From assembly GCA_033807695.1 (NCBI GenBank), contig CM066304.1:1116001-1180000 (forward strand): a DNA stretch of 64,000 nt, in the 5' to 3' direction. This document shows positions 1 through 8,666 of the stretch, one piece after another. The notes below the pieces were generated by a model that was not told the DNA's origin, searched no databases, and saw only the letters and a program-made list of their open reading frames with translations. Source of the stretch: Daedaleopsis sinensis (lineage: Eukaryota > Basidiomycota > Agaricomycetes > Polyporales > Polyporaceae). The position numbers were made by a program, and so were the translations under genes. How positions within the stretch are numbered: the first letter of the stretch is position 1; every line of letters starts with the position of its first letter.

Positions 1-49
1 GGTCGCGACGGGCGGTAGGTATCGCGCATCGAAAGATGCCCGCACACGC

Positions 50-364
50 ATGCCGAGCGTCGCTCGCTCGCTCGTGGGGATTGCGGTCGTGCACGTCGCA
101 GCGTCGCGAGGGCACGCTGCGCCGAGTCCAGCGTGCCCGATTCTGGGAGAACCGCGGGACGAATCCGGCCATAAGTCCTCGCCATCCCGTCCATTCCTGC
201 TGAATCAAGGTGTTCTAGGTTCGTCTGAACATTACGCGTCGAACGGGCTACGTTTCGCGACTATAGGAGGAGGTGGGAAAAATCGTTTTCATTGCAATTT
301 CATGGGCCGCGGTAGAGAAGTCCCTCTCCAGCTCGTCCCTCGCGGCGCAGAGCATCCGCACTAG
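50..364 (+). CDS. Small ORF of module R1, unknown function, copy 1
   Basis: A 104-codon open frame starting at ATG 50. I do not recognise the product. Its last ~65 residues align without gaps to the frame encoded by neighbouring module R2 (534-860), sharing SPSRPF, TIGGG, HC and FMGR. Several differences between the two are synonymous third-position changes. AATAAA lies 53 bp after the stop. The frame is open in all six units. No signal peptide or membrane segment is visible. It may be a short gene or the last exon of a longer one, since the frame is open further upstream in units 2-6. Translation is unproven. Confidence 0.3.
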   Translation: MPSVARSLVGIAVVHVAASRGHAAPSPACPILGEPRDESGHKSSPSRPFLLNQGVLGSSEHYASNGLRFATIGGGGKNRFHCNFMGRGREVPLQLVPRGAEHPH

Positions 365-533
365 CTACGTACATGTAAGCATGTTGTATACCGCCTGTAC
401 GACCAGTTTGTGTAGCAATAAACGGTGTTCTCAAATTCGAGATCGAGACCACCTCCATCATGGCCGGTGTTAACAGCCAGCTTGTTTCATACTGTACACT
501 GCGCTTGTGCGCTGCACACTCACGGGCGCACGC

Positions 534-860
534 ATGCAGAGCGTCGCGCTGTCGTGCAGATTGTGGTCGTGCACGGCGCAGCGTCGCGAGGGCACGAAGG
601 CGCGAGTCCGCCGGGTCCCACTCTGCTCGTACAGGCTCCCTCCGCGCCAGAGATCCGGACATAACGCCTCGCCATCCCGTCCGTTCGCGCTGAAACAAGA
701 CGTCCCAGGTTCTTTCAACCGTTTCTCATCGGACAGGCCCTGTTTCGAGACGATCGGGGGTGGTCGAAAAAGTCGCGTTCATTGCGATTTCATGGGGCGC
801 CACAGAGAATCGACTCTCCCGCTCGTCCCTCGCCATGGAGAACGTCCGAACCACCTGTAG
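534..860 (+). CDS. Small ORF of module R2, unknown function, copy 1
   Basis: A 108-codon frame from ATG 534, related to the R1 frame at 50-364 over its C-terminal two thirds. It is the only R2 copy with an ATG in frame. In units 2 and 3 the frame is open without an ATG, and in units 4-6 a TGG codon has become TAG upstream of the conserved part. R2 therefore looks like a decaying paralogue of R1. Confidence 0.2.
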   Translation: MQSVALSCRLWSCTAQRREGTKARVRRVPLCSYRLPPRQRSGHNASPSRPFALKQDVPGSFNRFSSDRPCFETIGGGRKSRVHCDFMGRHRESTLPLVPRHGERPNHL

Positions 861-1098
861 ATGTGTAAGCATGTTGTATACAACGTGTACGACCGGTTTG
901 CGTGACCATAAACGAGGTTTCAAAATTCGAGTTTAGGACCACCCTCAAACCGCCGGTCAAGAGGATCTCGGCGTTGCCGGTATTCTGACCCCAACGGGAT
1001 GCTGGCGTTGGCTCGAGCATCATGTCGCATCATAATAGTCATGTCAGCAGTCGATTCCGGGCCCAGGAACATGCGGAGTACGGTGAACGTCCTCGGCC

Positions 1099-1251
1099 GG
1101 CAGGAGGGCACTCCTGCCATTCTCTCGAAATCCGCATGTTCCCGACTTGGAAGCGACTGCAGATGATAAATATAGACTCGGACGACCTGGGATGGTCGTT
1201 GTCTCGGAGATCCGAGAAGAAACGAGTGCGCAATAAGCATTATTGCGCTCG
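1099..1251. other. Cluster of four inverted repeats, unit 1
   Basis: Four hairpin-forming inverted repeats follow one another: GGCAGGAG/CTCCTGCC (1099-1106 with 1111-1118), ACGACC/GGTCGT (1182-1187 with 1194-1199), TCTCGGA/TCCGAGA (1202-1208 with 1211-1217), and CGAGTGCGCAATAA/TTATTGCGCTCG (1223-1236 with 1240-1251, one bulged base). All are kept in every unit, and the change I see between units falls in the loop of the second hairpin (TGGGAT to TGGCAT). It could be a structured RNA, a regulatory element or a palindrome-rich relic. Competing open frames of 64-118 codons cross it on both strands and cannot be excluded. Confidence 0.45.
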
Positions 1252-1914
1252 ATGTGGGCGATTTTAGGCATGTCACGCGGATATCTCTAAGAAATGCATA
1301 TCCCTGGCGCTGGGATCGTGTCCACCCGCGTTCTACAAGTCGTGCGGCATGCGACGAGCCACACGCGATGCAGAGGGCACGCTTCTACCGACGGTGAAGC
1401 TGCCTGCAGCTCGCCGGAGAGCGGTATTGGGAGCAGGTCCCACACGGTTGACTGACGGCCGCGCATACGGCCGCACCCCTTCGTAGCCTGGGCATGACAT
1501 GCCACCGGTCACGCGCACGCCGTCGCACCAGCGTTTTCATAAGTTTCGAACGGGGACACTGCAGCCAACGCAGGACTCCCTGGGGAGCACTACGGGCTGT
1601 AGCTCCGAGTCGAAAGCAGCGTCCCGGTAGATTCGGAGCGCGTCGCAAAGGTACGAGCATGCGCCGCTATGCGTCTACAGCGGAGTGGACCGGGACGGTA
1701 GCGAGGCATCGTTCTGGTCGCAGACGGCGCCGTCTCACGTGAAATCCGAGTCGAGACTAGTACATACCTGCATAGTGATCTGTCGGCGAGAGTGGCCATC
1801 CTCGTCGATGAGAGATCGGGCTGCGAGACAGTCGCGAATAGATACTAGACATACAATGTAGTCAGCTCCGGCTCAAGGTTTGGTCATTCAAGATACTTAC
1901 TAGTAGTGTTTGCT
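1252..1914. other. Spacer without a supported gene, unit 1
   Basis: No convincing gene is visible. It holds CGGCCG at 1456-1461 and 1468-1473 around CGCATA, which can pair. In units 2 and 3 the last exons of G1 reach into the equivalent region (13388-13549). Here the corresponding exon is longer by 16 bp, so the spliced G1 end is not preserved in unit 1. A minus-strand splice donor (CAG then GTATGT) remains at about 1763-1769. Confidence 0.4.
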
Positions 1915-3372
1915 TCAACGAACTAGCATTCCTGTCACTGTCGTGAGCACTAATGCACAGCTCAGACGTGCGAGAAAATGACGTTCATCTAATCTATCTG
2001 AGTGGTCAAGCCGCATGTTTGTACGAGGTAATCTGGATATAAGGGCATGGTCAGTGTGTGATCACTAGTAGTCATGTGTCTCGGACGGACTCACTGCAGG
2101 TCATCTCACATGAGGATCGGTTGCGCGCATGGCGGAGTCCAACATCGTCGCGGGCCGATGCTAGTGACAGTGAGAGTCTAGAGTTAGTAAACCGGTATGC
2201 GAAGTGTAAGCCCAACTTACGACTTCGCACTTATGTCTGCGCATCCGAACACTAGCATAAGGGGGAGAGCGGAGAAGAGCATAGATCCACGCAGCAGAGC
2301 AACGCGGTCCGTGGTCGGCCGTTGTCCACCGGCGCGCACACCCGTCACTGTCATACGGGAAGTCAGAACAGGTCTATACACACTAGTACTCCCGACGAGG
2401 ACGTACCTGTCACTGACGCGTGTGACGAGACGACGAAACTCGTCGCCCGACGCGCGTCGACGGCCCACTGCGAACGTGGGAGCCGGCACCCGGTGGTATG
2501 TAATACCGTACGGCGACGGGCTACGTACCGGACTCGTGGTGGTCTGAAAGTGAGAGACGTCAGCGCATAACGACGAGCAGTTACTGGTTGATGAACGTAC
2601 CAGTGGCTCGTGATACTCCGATGGCCATAGGACCGGCGGTGCATCCACGGCACAGGCCGGGTCTGCCCATGTGTATTGTGAACTTCCTAGATGGGCCGCG
2701 TCCGAGTGTGCTGTAAGTGTCATTGAGAACTTGAGCTGGCACTATCGGGGAGGTCAGACGTACCTGACGGACGTGTGTGACGGGAATATGCCGCCGGCCT
2801 GACATATAGTACGGGACGAGTGCACTAGCGAGAATCATCGTTAGCCTGTTGAAGCGTCAGGTCATAGTACAAGTATAACTCACTTGTAGTATCCGCGTGC
2901 CAATCTTGTAGAGCCTACAGCCACACGAACGTCAGCGCACAGCCATAGATAGCCACGCAAAAGACGTGCGTACTGGCGGTCCGCGAGACATCAGGCGCGA
3001 CCGCCGGTCGCGCACATGCAGCAGAGACGGACGCTACCGCCAGCTGGCAGCAGCAGGCGCGGTGCGGACGCCACGAAAGTCCCCGAGTCGTCCGCGCGGC
3101 CCCGACAGGTTGCCGGACCGGCGCACGCGCTACAGCCAAATGTTGTCAGAGGCGCGCCTCGCAGTATGAAGGGAAGCGAGATGTACATACCGAGCGCGTC
3201 GATCCTAAGTGCGTCATCGTCGCGACGCCAAGCGCCATACTCATCTCCTGCACAGAGTACGCGGTCAGCAGTGGAATGCACGCGAAGAGACATAGACGCG
3301 TACCAGAACGAGGGCGGCACAGTCGATTGCGACTCCGCGGGGAGGGCGTGCAGGCGAGATCAGAGGCGTGAC
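1915..3372 (-). CDS. G1, intron-dense gene of unknown function, copy 1 (divergent)
   Basis: Divergent copy of the gene described at 13388-15086. Exon order and splice signals match the unit 2 model up to the exon ending in RL, but the next donor GTACGT is changed to ATGAACGT, so the frame runs into the former intron. It passes a hydrophobic stretch and ends at TGA 1915-1917. In the exon at 2407-2467 the codon after the CAG acceptor is TGG; the other copies have TAG there. A 5 bp insertion relative to unit 2 falls inside a predicted intron (about 3003-3008), as expected if the model is right. The ATG used for unit 2 corresponds to 3244. Confidence 0.4.
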
Positions 3373-4191
3373 CTGAGTGCGGCGGGGCAGTCAGTGATCA
3401 CCGCGAACGAGGGTCCCGACGTCGTGCAGGCGGGGGAGCTCACCGGGAAGCAGGGCGCAGGTGCGTCGAGCGTCGGCAGTGCGGTGAACGGTGAAGGCGC
3501 ATGCAGAGAGGAGAGGGGGAGGGGGAGTGGAGAAGAGAGAGGGGGAGAGGTGGGGATGCTGAGACTCGAGTCGCGTCGAGGTACTTGTAACCTTTGGTGC
3601 TGGTCCGTGCACGCCTTGTCTCGATCGCTCCCTCTTCTGGGTGCGGGGTCCTCGGAGGGATGACGGCAGGAGCATGTGCTAGTCGTCCACGGACCGAGGT
3701 GCCCAGCCAACCAGAGGAGGACACGGGAAGGCGAGCGGGCTGGAGCATCGAGCGTGGGGATGGCCAGAGAGATGGAAGACAACGCAGACAGATTCTGAGC
3801 ACAGAAAGACGTTCGGAGGAATGGATGCAAGTCTCGCTTAGCGCATAAGGCGCCAGGGCCGCGATCGTCGCACTTTGTGGCCCCAATCGTCGTAGAATTG
3901 TTCGCCGGGGGCAGGAGGAAAGGGTCTCCGTCCAAAGCAGCGTTCTGGCGTACTTTCCATGAGTTCGGCGAGTCCGGGCTGCATGGGAGCCCTCGGAGTA
4001 TGTGTACCTACTTCGGGTCATGTAATGTACGCCTCCGTAAGCTGTATCGAGCTGGCTGATTTCGTACTGTACTCACCGTAGTGGATTTTTCGACAAATCG
4101 GAACACAGCTGCAGAGTCCGCGGTCTGTGTCGACTTTGGACTGTTTAATAGACCTGTGCTATGATCTCGCATATGTCAGAGATATATACAC
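3373..4191. other. Spacer between divergent G1 and G3, unit 1
   Basis: This lies upstream of both G1 (minus) and G3 (plus). A purine-rich tract at about 3506-3560 (GGGGGAG and GAGAGAG runs) reads as a CT-rich tract on the G1 strand, a common feature near fungal transcription starts. The minus strand carries two overlapping long frames of 191 and 193 codons; one of them enters the first G1 exon in phase through a GTGAGC donor and CTCAG acceptor. The N-terminus of G1 may therefore lie here, but I could not find an in-phase ATG. GATATATAC at about 4180 is a possible TATA-like element for G3. Confidence 0.4.
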
Positions 4192-4775
4192 ATGGCTTCG
4201 TCTTTGAGAGTCGTCAGTCAGAGGTGGAGAAGGCAGGAAACAGACCGGAGGACGTCCGTGGCGGAAGCGGAAAGCAAAGTTGGGTTGCGAAGCGCCCGGC
4301 GGTGAGTCGTGCGAATCCGATCCTTCTCGCCCAAAATGGATGTTCAACCTCTTTCCTCACTTCAGGTTAAGAGTACGAGCTATCCCGCAGCGCAAAGGTG
4401 CGTAATATCTCTCTATAGTACTTGTTTACTCAGCTACAATGCTGAAGCGCATCTCATGGCATATGTCTGACTAGGAAAGTACCTCCCACTGCCAGTGCAA
4501 CTTGAACAAGTCGTGACGATCTGTGACTTTAGGTCTGTCAACGACGTGTTCAGCAACGCGGTTCGCGATGGTGTATGTTCTAGACAGTGCTAGCTCCATT
4601 GCGCCTCAAACCGACTGCGACAACGCGCTGCGCGCGAGCATTGAATTATACACCCGTCGGCAAGCGTGCTATTCTTACTGCTTACTGCTAGAATGCTAAC
4701 TCGCCCAACCAGCAGGACCACGTGCGACAAGCATCTCACGTCGACGATCAAATGCTCAGGGTCTGTCGCTCATGA
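4192..4775 (+). CDS. G3, small spliced gene of unknown function, copy 1
   Basis: Equivalent of the gene described at 15906-16500. The second residue is Ala instead of Ser, and one Ser in the third exon is Cys. After GATGGT the donor is GTATGT instead of GTACGT, and the bases that follow carry a deletion that would break the frame if translated. In the spliced model this change lies inside intron 3 and is harmless, which supports the model. Confidence 0.4.
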
Positions 4776-5049
4776 CGAGTAAGTACAAGGAGCTTCATTC
4801 AAACAGTCTACTTATACGTGCTCAGTAAGGTCGCGCCCCCCATTCAGTCTGAGTTCGCCATGCTTGCTGACGCGCTCCTCGCGAGGCGATGCTCTCCTGC
4901 GCGCGAAGACAAGTAAGTGCTGCGTGTCCCAAGACCTGAGGACTACATTCTCATCCTCCGTCACACCACTTGAATGTACACACGCGCGCAGACACGTCCA
5001 GGACCCGCTCCTCTCCAGTACCTTCCCCTCGCGCCCGATCCCTGCTTTC

Positions 5050-5830
5050 GCCCGACTCCGCCCCCCGCTCGCGCCCACTCCCCATGGGACGCACGCGTCC
5101 GCGCAACGGGACGATGTGTGCCGACGGCCGGCCATGCCTGGAGACGACGCGCCGAGCGAAACTCTTCGTTCCGCGCCGTCCTCGGAGGGGGGCAGCTGCT
5201 CAGGCAGTCTGGCCTTGCAGTACTCCGTAGGGATGATCGCGGTCCTCCCGGAAGTGCGCGCCCCGCCTCTCTCTCCCGCGCGCTCATCGACATCTCTCGC
5301 ACTCATAGGACGAGCACGTCCGCGCAACGGGACGACGTGTGCCGACGGCCGGCCATGCATGGGGCGGACGCGCCGAGCGGAAATCCTCGTTTCGTTCCGC
5401 GCCGTCCGCGGAGCTGGGTATACCTGCTCAGCTGGTGCTGGCCTCGCGGCCCGACCTTGCAGAACTCCGCAGGGATGATCGCGGTCTTCCCAGAACCGCG
5501 CACTCCGCCCCCCGCCCGCGCCCGCGCCCGCGCCCGCTCCTCTCTCGGACTCGGCGCACCGCGACGATGTGTGTCACTGTCGACGTCCGGCCATGCCTGG
5601 GGCGGACGCGCCGGCCTCAGAGCTGGCAGTGGGTAGCTGCTCAGTGGGCCTCGCGCCCGGCGGTGCAGAACTCCGCAGGGATGATCGCGGTCTTCCCGGA
5701 AGTGCGCACTGCGCCTCCCGCTCGCGCCCGCTCCTCTCCCGCACTCGTGGCGCATGGCGCATGGCGCAACGGGACGGCGAAGGCCGTCTGGGCGAGTGCT
5801 CGGGGCAAGAGCGCGCAGACAGTGACCCGA
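5050..5830. repeat. GC-rich minisatellite, ~206-242 bp period, unit 1
   Basis: About three diverged tandem copies. The marker GATGATCGCGGTC recurs at 5232, 5474 and 5680, and a GGCCATGC block recurs at about 5133, 5352 and 5591. A (CCCGCG)n run near 5513-5540 varies in copy number between units. Long Arg/Pro/Ala-rich frames on both strands are by-products: the repeat copies are read in different frames and the frames change from unit to unit. The flanks 4776-5049 and 5831-6379 hold no supported gene, although donor-like GTAAGT sites occur at 4778 and 4912 on the plus strand. Confidence 0.7.
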
Positions 5831-6379
5831 GTCTCCGGCGGCACTCGGATGCCACCCGCTATCCGCCACCCGCCGTCTGGCGCGGGCGGCAGGCCGCAGC
5901 CACAGCCTCGGCATGGACGTGGACACGGTGCCCCCGTTCTGACTCCGCACGCTCTTCTCCGACGGCGTCCGCGTCGCCGGGCCCTGGGTACGTGCGTGCA
6001 GCGGCCTCTCTGCTGGGTCTGCGCGCAGGCCAGTGCTGCACGTCCGGCGCAGGATCCGAAGCGCACGCACTCCACGACGTCTATGCCAGCCCCGGGGACG
6101 GAGGCGTCGAGCAGGCTGGGTAGGCGGGGGAGAGGCCGACTGCCGCTCGATTTGGGCAGGCTCAACGCGCCGCGGCGCACGACGAACGGGCCGGGGAGGT
6201 TGACCGCGCCCCCGACTCTGAGCTCTGAACGTTGAACGTTGAACGGCGGCGCGCGGGCGAGCGGCGAGGCGAGGCGCAGACGCGTTCCGGTGCGGCGGAT
6301 CTGTCGCCCGACACATGTGGTATCGTACTTCCATGCTTGTCGTGTCAGGGCTGGAGGACTGGGGTTAGCACGACGCGGC

Positions 6380-7560
6380 GTCTTGACTCACATGGGGGAG
6401 AAGATGTCTGCGTCCGAGTAGGCGGGCACGTCCCCGGAGACACTCGCACGAGGGTCTTGAGGCGGCTCGCATGTGCGGAAGACGGGACGTCGCCCGAGGG
6501 TGCAGTTCATAGATTGTATTTGCCGTCTGTGCTGCTCGTAGTGAATGCATTACAGTGTACATGTAGCTAGCAAAAGAGCGCGTCTCTACAATACGATTGA
6601 ACCTCGCACCTGAGAGTCATCGAGAGGGAATTCCCGGTGGGCCGATGTGTCTCGGAAGAGGGGAAGCGCGAGGAGCGTCTGCAAGCGACGTTCGATGGCG
6701 GGCCCTCCGGGTTCGCCGAGGACGTCACGGTGCGCCGCCCGTGCTGGCTCGTCCTGTTCGCGCACTCTCGTGCGGATCTCCTGCAGAGCATGGCGAATGA
6801 GCTTAGAGCGCGGCGAACGGCGGCCAAAGGCTGCACATACCTGATGAGGAGGGGCGGCGGCCTGCTCGGAAGTCTGGGCAGTCTGGGCGGAGAGGCACAC
6901 ATGCTCGTGTGACAGCGGGGGATTCCGATTTGTGTCTGACGCTGCGCGCAGTTGCGGATGAGATGACTGCGAGCAGCGGGCTACTGGACTCGGAGAACGG
7001 CTCACTATGAGCACGGCTCGAGCTCACCTGAGATAGCGGACGGGACGGCGGGGAACGTACATGAGTGACTCGGACGTCGGGCTCGGGACGCTGGGATCGC
7101 ACCATGTGGTTACCCCGCGGGGGGTGCGGTCCGGGTGCATGGAAGTGCGACCCTGGCCGTGCTGGCCGGGCGCAACGGTGGGGAGCCGAGCAGTGAGGTC
7201 AATGTGTCGCAACGACACGGCCTGTGCGGCTGGATGTGACCGAGAGCGAGGACGGCGGACGTGGTGGGTCGCCTAGGTATACACGCACCTTGAGTACGGA
7301 TCAACTGCATTGGACGGCGCCGTCGGGTCGTGTAACGGCAATATGCATCAAGGCGTAGGTAGAGAGATGTACAGAGGTGGACAAATGGTATGACTTACGG
7401 CGAGACTGGCAGAGAGAAGGCGGGGAAGACAAGTGTCGTGAGACGGCGGGAGAAGTCGGCGAGGTCTAGTAGTCGTCGAGGAGAGCGCACGTCTTCGGGC
7501 AAAGATACAGGCACCTACCTAGTCGAGCGGGGACGTCGTCGGTGTGCGTGAGATCGTCAT
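6380..7560 (-). other. G2, minus-strand region dense in splice signals, unit 1
   Basis: On the minus strand good donors follow one another: GTAGGT (7518), GTAAGT (7398), GTGCGT (7288), GTACGT (7060), GTGAGC (7027), GTATGT (6840), GTGCGA (6609) and GTGAGT (6391), with acceptors 40-95 bp downstream. Two phase-consistent readings compete. One starts at an ATG (MVRSQRPEP), passes an exon with EIRTRVREQDEPARAAHRD and reaches exons near 6391. The other uses the 7398-6840 donors in series and stops at TGA 6725-6727. Substitutions between units are mostly amino-acid changing in either frame. This may be a fast-evolving gene, a pseudogene or a spliced non-coding RNA. It is convergent with G3 and divergent from the deacetylase. 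Confidence 0.35.
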
Positions 7561-7625
7561 GAACGGCGGGCGGGCAGGCGGGCGCAGAGAGCGGCGGGCG
7601 GGCGGGCGCAGAGAGCGGCGGACAC
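7561..7625. repeat. Short GC VNTR (~20 bp unit), unit 1
   Basis: About two copies of a GCGGGCGGGCGCAGAGA-type unit. Units 1 and 2 have the short form. Units 3-5 carry about six copies, for example 31024-31160. Confidence 0.75.
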
Positions 7626-8404
7626 GAGCCCGGCAGAGCAGAGCGCTGGCTGAGGATGCTGTCGAGGTCAGGGTCCGTCGGCGGACGAGTGGGAGGGAGA
7701 CGGTGGAGATCTCGGACCGGGGAAACGACAGGTGACAGGTGGAGAGGAGGGGAGGGATCGGGGAGGGCCGAATCGGGGATTATGAATTTTGGACGGATGT
7801 GGGCTGGTGCTGGCGGCGTGCGGCGTGCGGCGCTCGGGGATCGCTGGGAGCACAGAGTCCGGTTGTAATCGACAAACTCGAAGATCGACAGGCAAGATAG
7901 TCAGTTATCGAGGTTCAGGTGCGTCGAGAGACGGCAGGGGAGGGCTTTTCGGGCAGTAGGATTGAGTGCAGTCGACGACGGCGACGAACTGGCCGTCGGT
8001 GGCCGTGAGGGAGGCAGAACAGTGCAGACGGGCGGGGGCAGGCGCTCGGTGGCCGAGTCTCCCGCTCTGTGGGCGTATCCGGGCGCGCGGAGGAGACAGC
8101 GGCATGGAAGAGAGCCTGTAACGCGCAAGTCAGGATGAGACGGCGACACGGACTAAAGAGTGCATACATTCATGCAGCTGGGTCAGCGGGACGAGGAGGT
8201 CATCCTCGTCGCCGTTGCTGCTGCCGCCGTCGCCGGCGTGTTCGCAGTGAGCGTCGAGTGCGAGGGCAGCCGTCGTGGTGGTCGAGAGCAAGTCGAGAGC
8301 AAGAGGGACGGGGTAGCGCTGGGAGGGACGCGCCGCTACGGAACGCCGGAGCCGAGGAGTGGCGCCCGTGCAGCTAAGATCGCAGCCGCCCAGCTGGCCA
8401 CAAC
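7626..8404. other. Spacer upstream of deacetylase, unit 1
   Basis: GC-rich spacer without a supported gene. It includes a (GCC/GTC)n-like run at about 8210-8240 that differs in length and frame in unit 4, which argues against the overlapping frames being translated. Confidence 0.4.
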
Positions 8405-8666
8405 CCACACCGTCCAGCTCACACCGTCCAGATTACTGACCACCTCCCGTCCAGATTACAGCCCATTGCTCGTCCAGAGGTTCGACTTGCATCTCGCGCA
8501 TCTCACCAGCCCACGCAGATCCCCGCTCGATCCCCGCTCTCGGCAGATCTGACCGTCGTCGTCACCAAGCTTGTTTCCATCCCAGTTCTCCTCTCTCTAC
8601 CACCATCTCCTCCTATGCCCACCCCGCACCGCGACTCGCGCCCTCTGCGGCTTTCTATCCACCACA
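8405..8666 (+). promoter_or_regulatory. Promoter and 5' leader of chitin deacetylase copy 1
   Basis: CGTCCAG occurs four times in direct orientation at 8411, 8425, 8448 and 8471, about 190-255 bp before the start codon; units 3-5 have three copies. A pyrimidine-rich leader follows. An upstream ATG at 8615 opens a frame that overlaps the deacetylase start in another phase and runs past it. Its context (C at -3) is weaker than that of the main start (A at -3), so leaky scanning or a transcription start below 8615 is needed for good expression. Confidence 0.5.

Larger units (their letters stand above)
40..950. repeat. R1/R2 imperfect direct duplication, unit 1
   Basis: Two related modules lie head to tail, R1 about 40-460 and R2 about 527-950, offset by 490 bp. 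Both carry a GCATGTTGTATAC block (379 and 869) and end in a similar AAATTCGAG block. On the plus strand they encode related C-termini without gaps, sharing SPSRPF, TIGGG, HC and FMGR motifs and both stopping shortly after LVPR. R1 has AATAAA at 417-422; R2 here has CATAAA near 909. The pair is present in every unit. Confidence 0.8.

Noticed and set aside
920..1276. Minus-strand frame across the hairpin cluster (118-194 codons)
   Set aside because: Its length and start vary strongly between units, and plus-strand frames over the same bases look equally protein-like. Not supported as a gene.
3360..4021. Two overlapping minus-strand frames of 191 and 193 codons
   Set aside because: No indels between units, so there is no test. 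One has no ATG, and the other ends out of phase with G1 at the GTGAGC donor. Kept only as a possible N-terminal region of G1.
8160..8552. ORF with a membrane-like Ala/Val stretch upstream of the deacetylase
   Set aside because: The stretch comes from a GCC-type run that differs in length and frame in unit 4.
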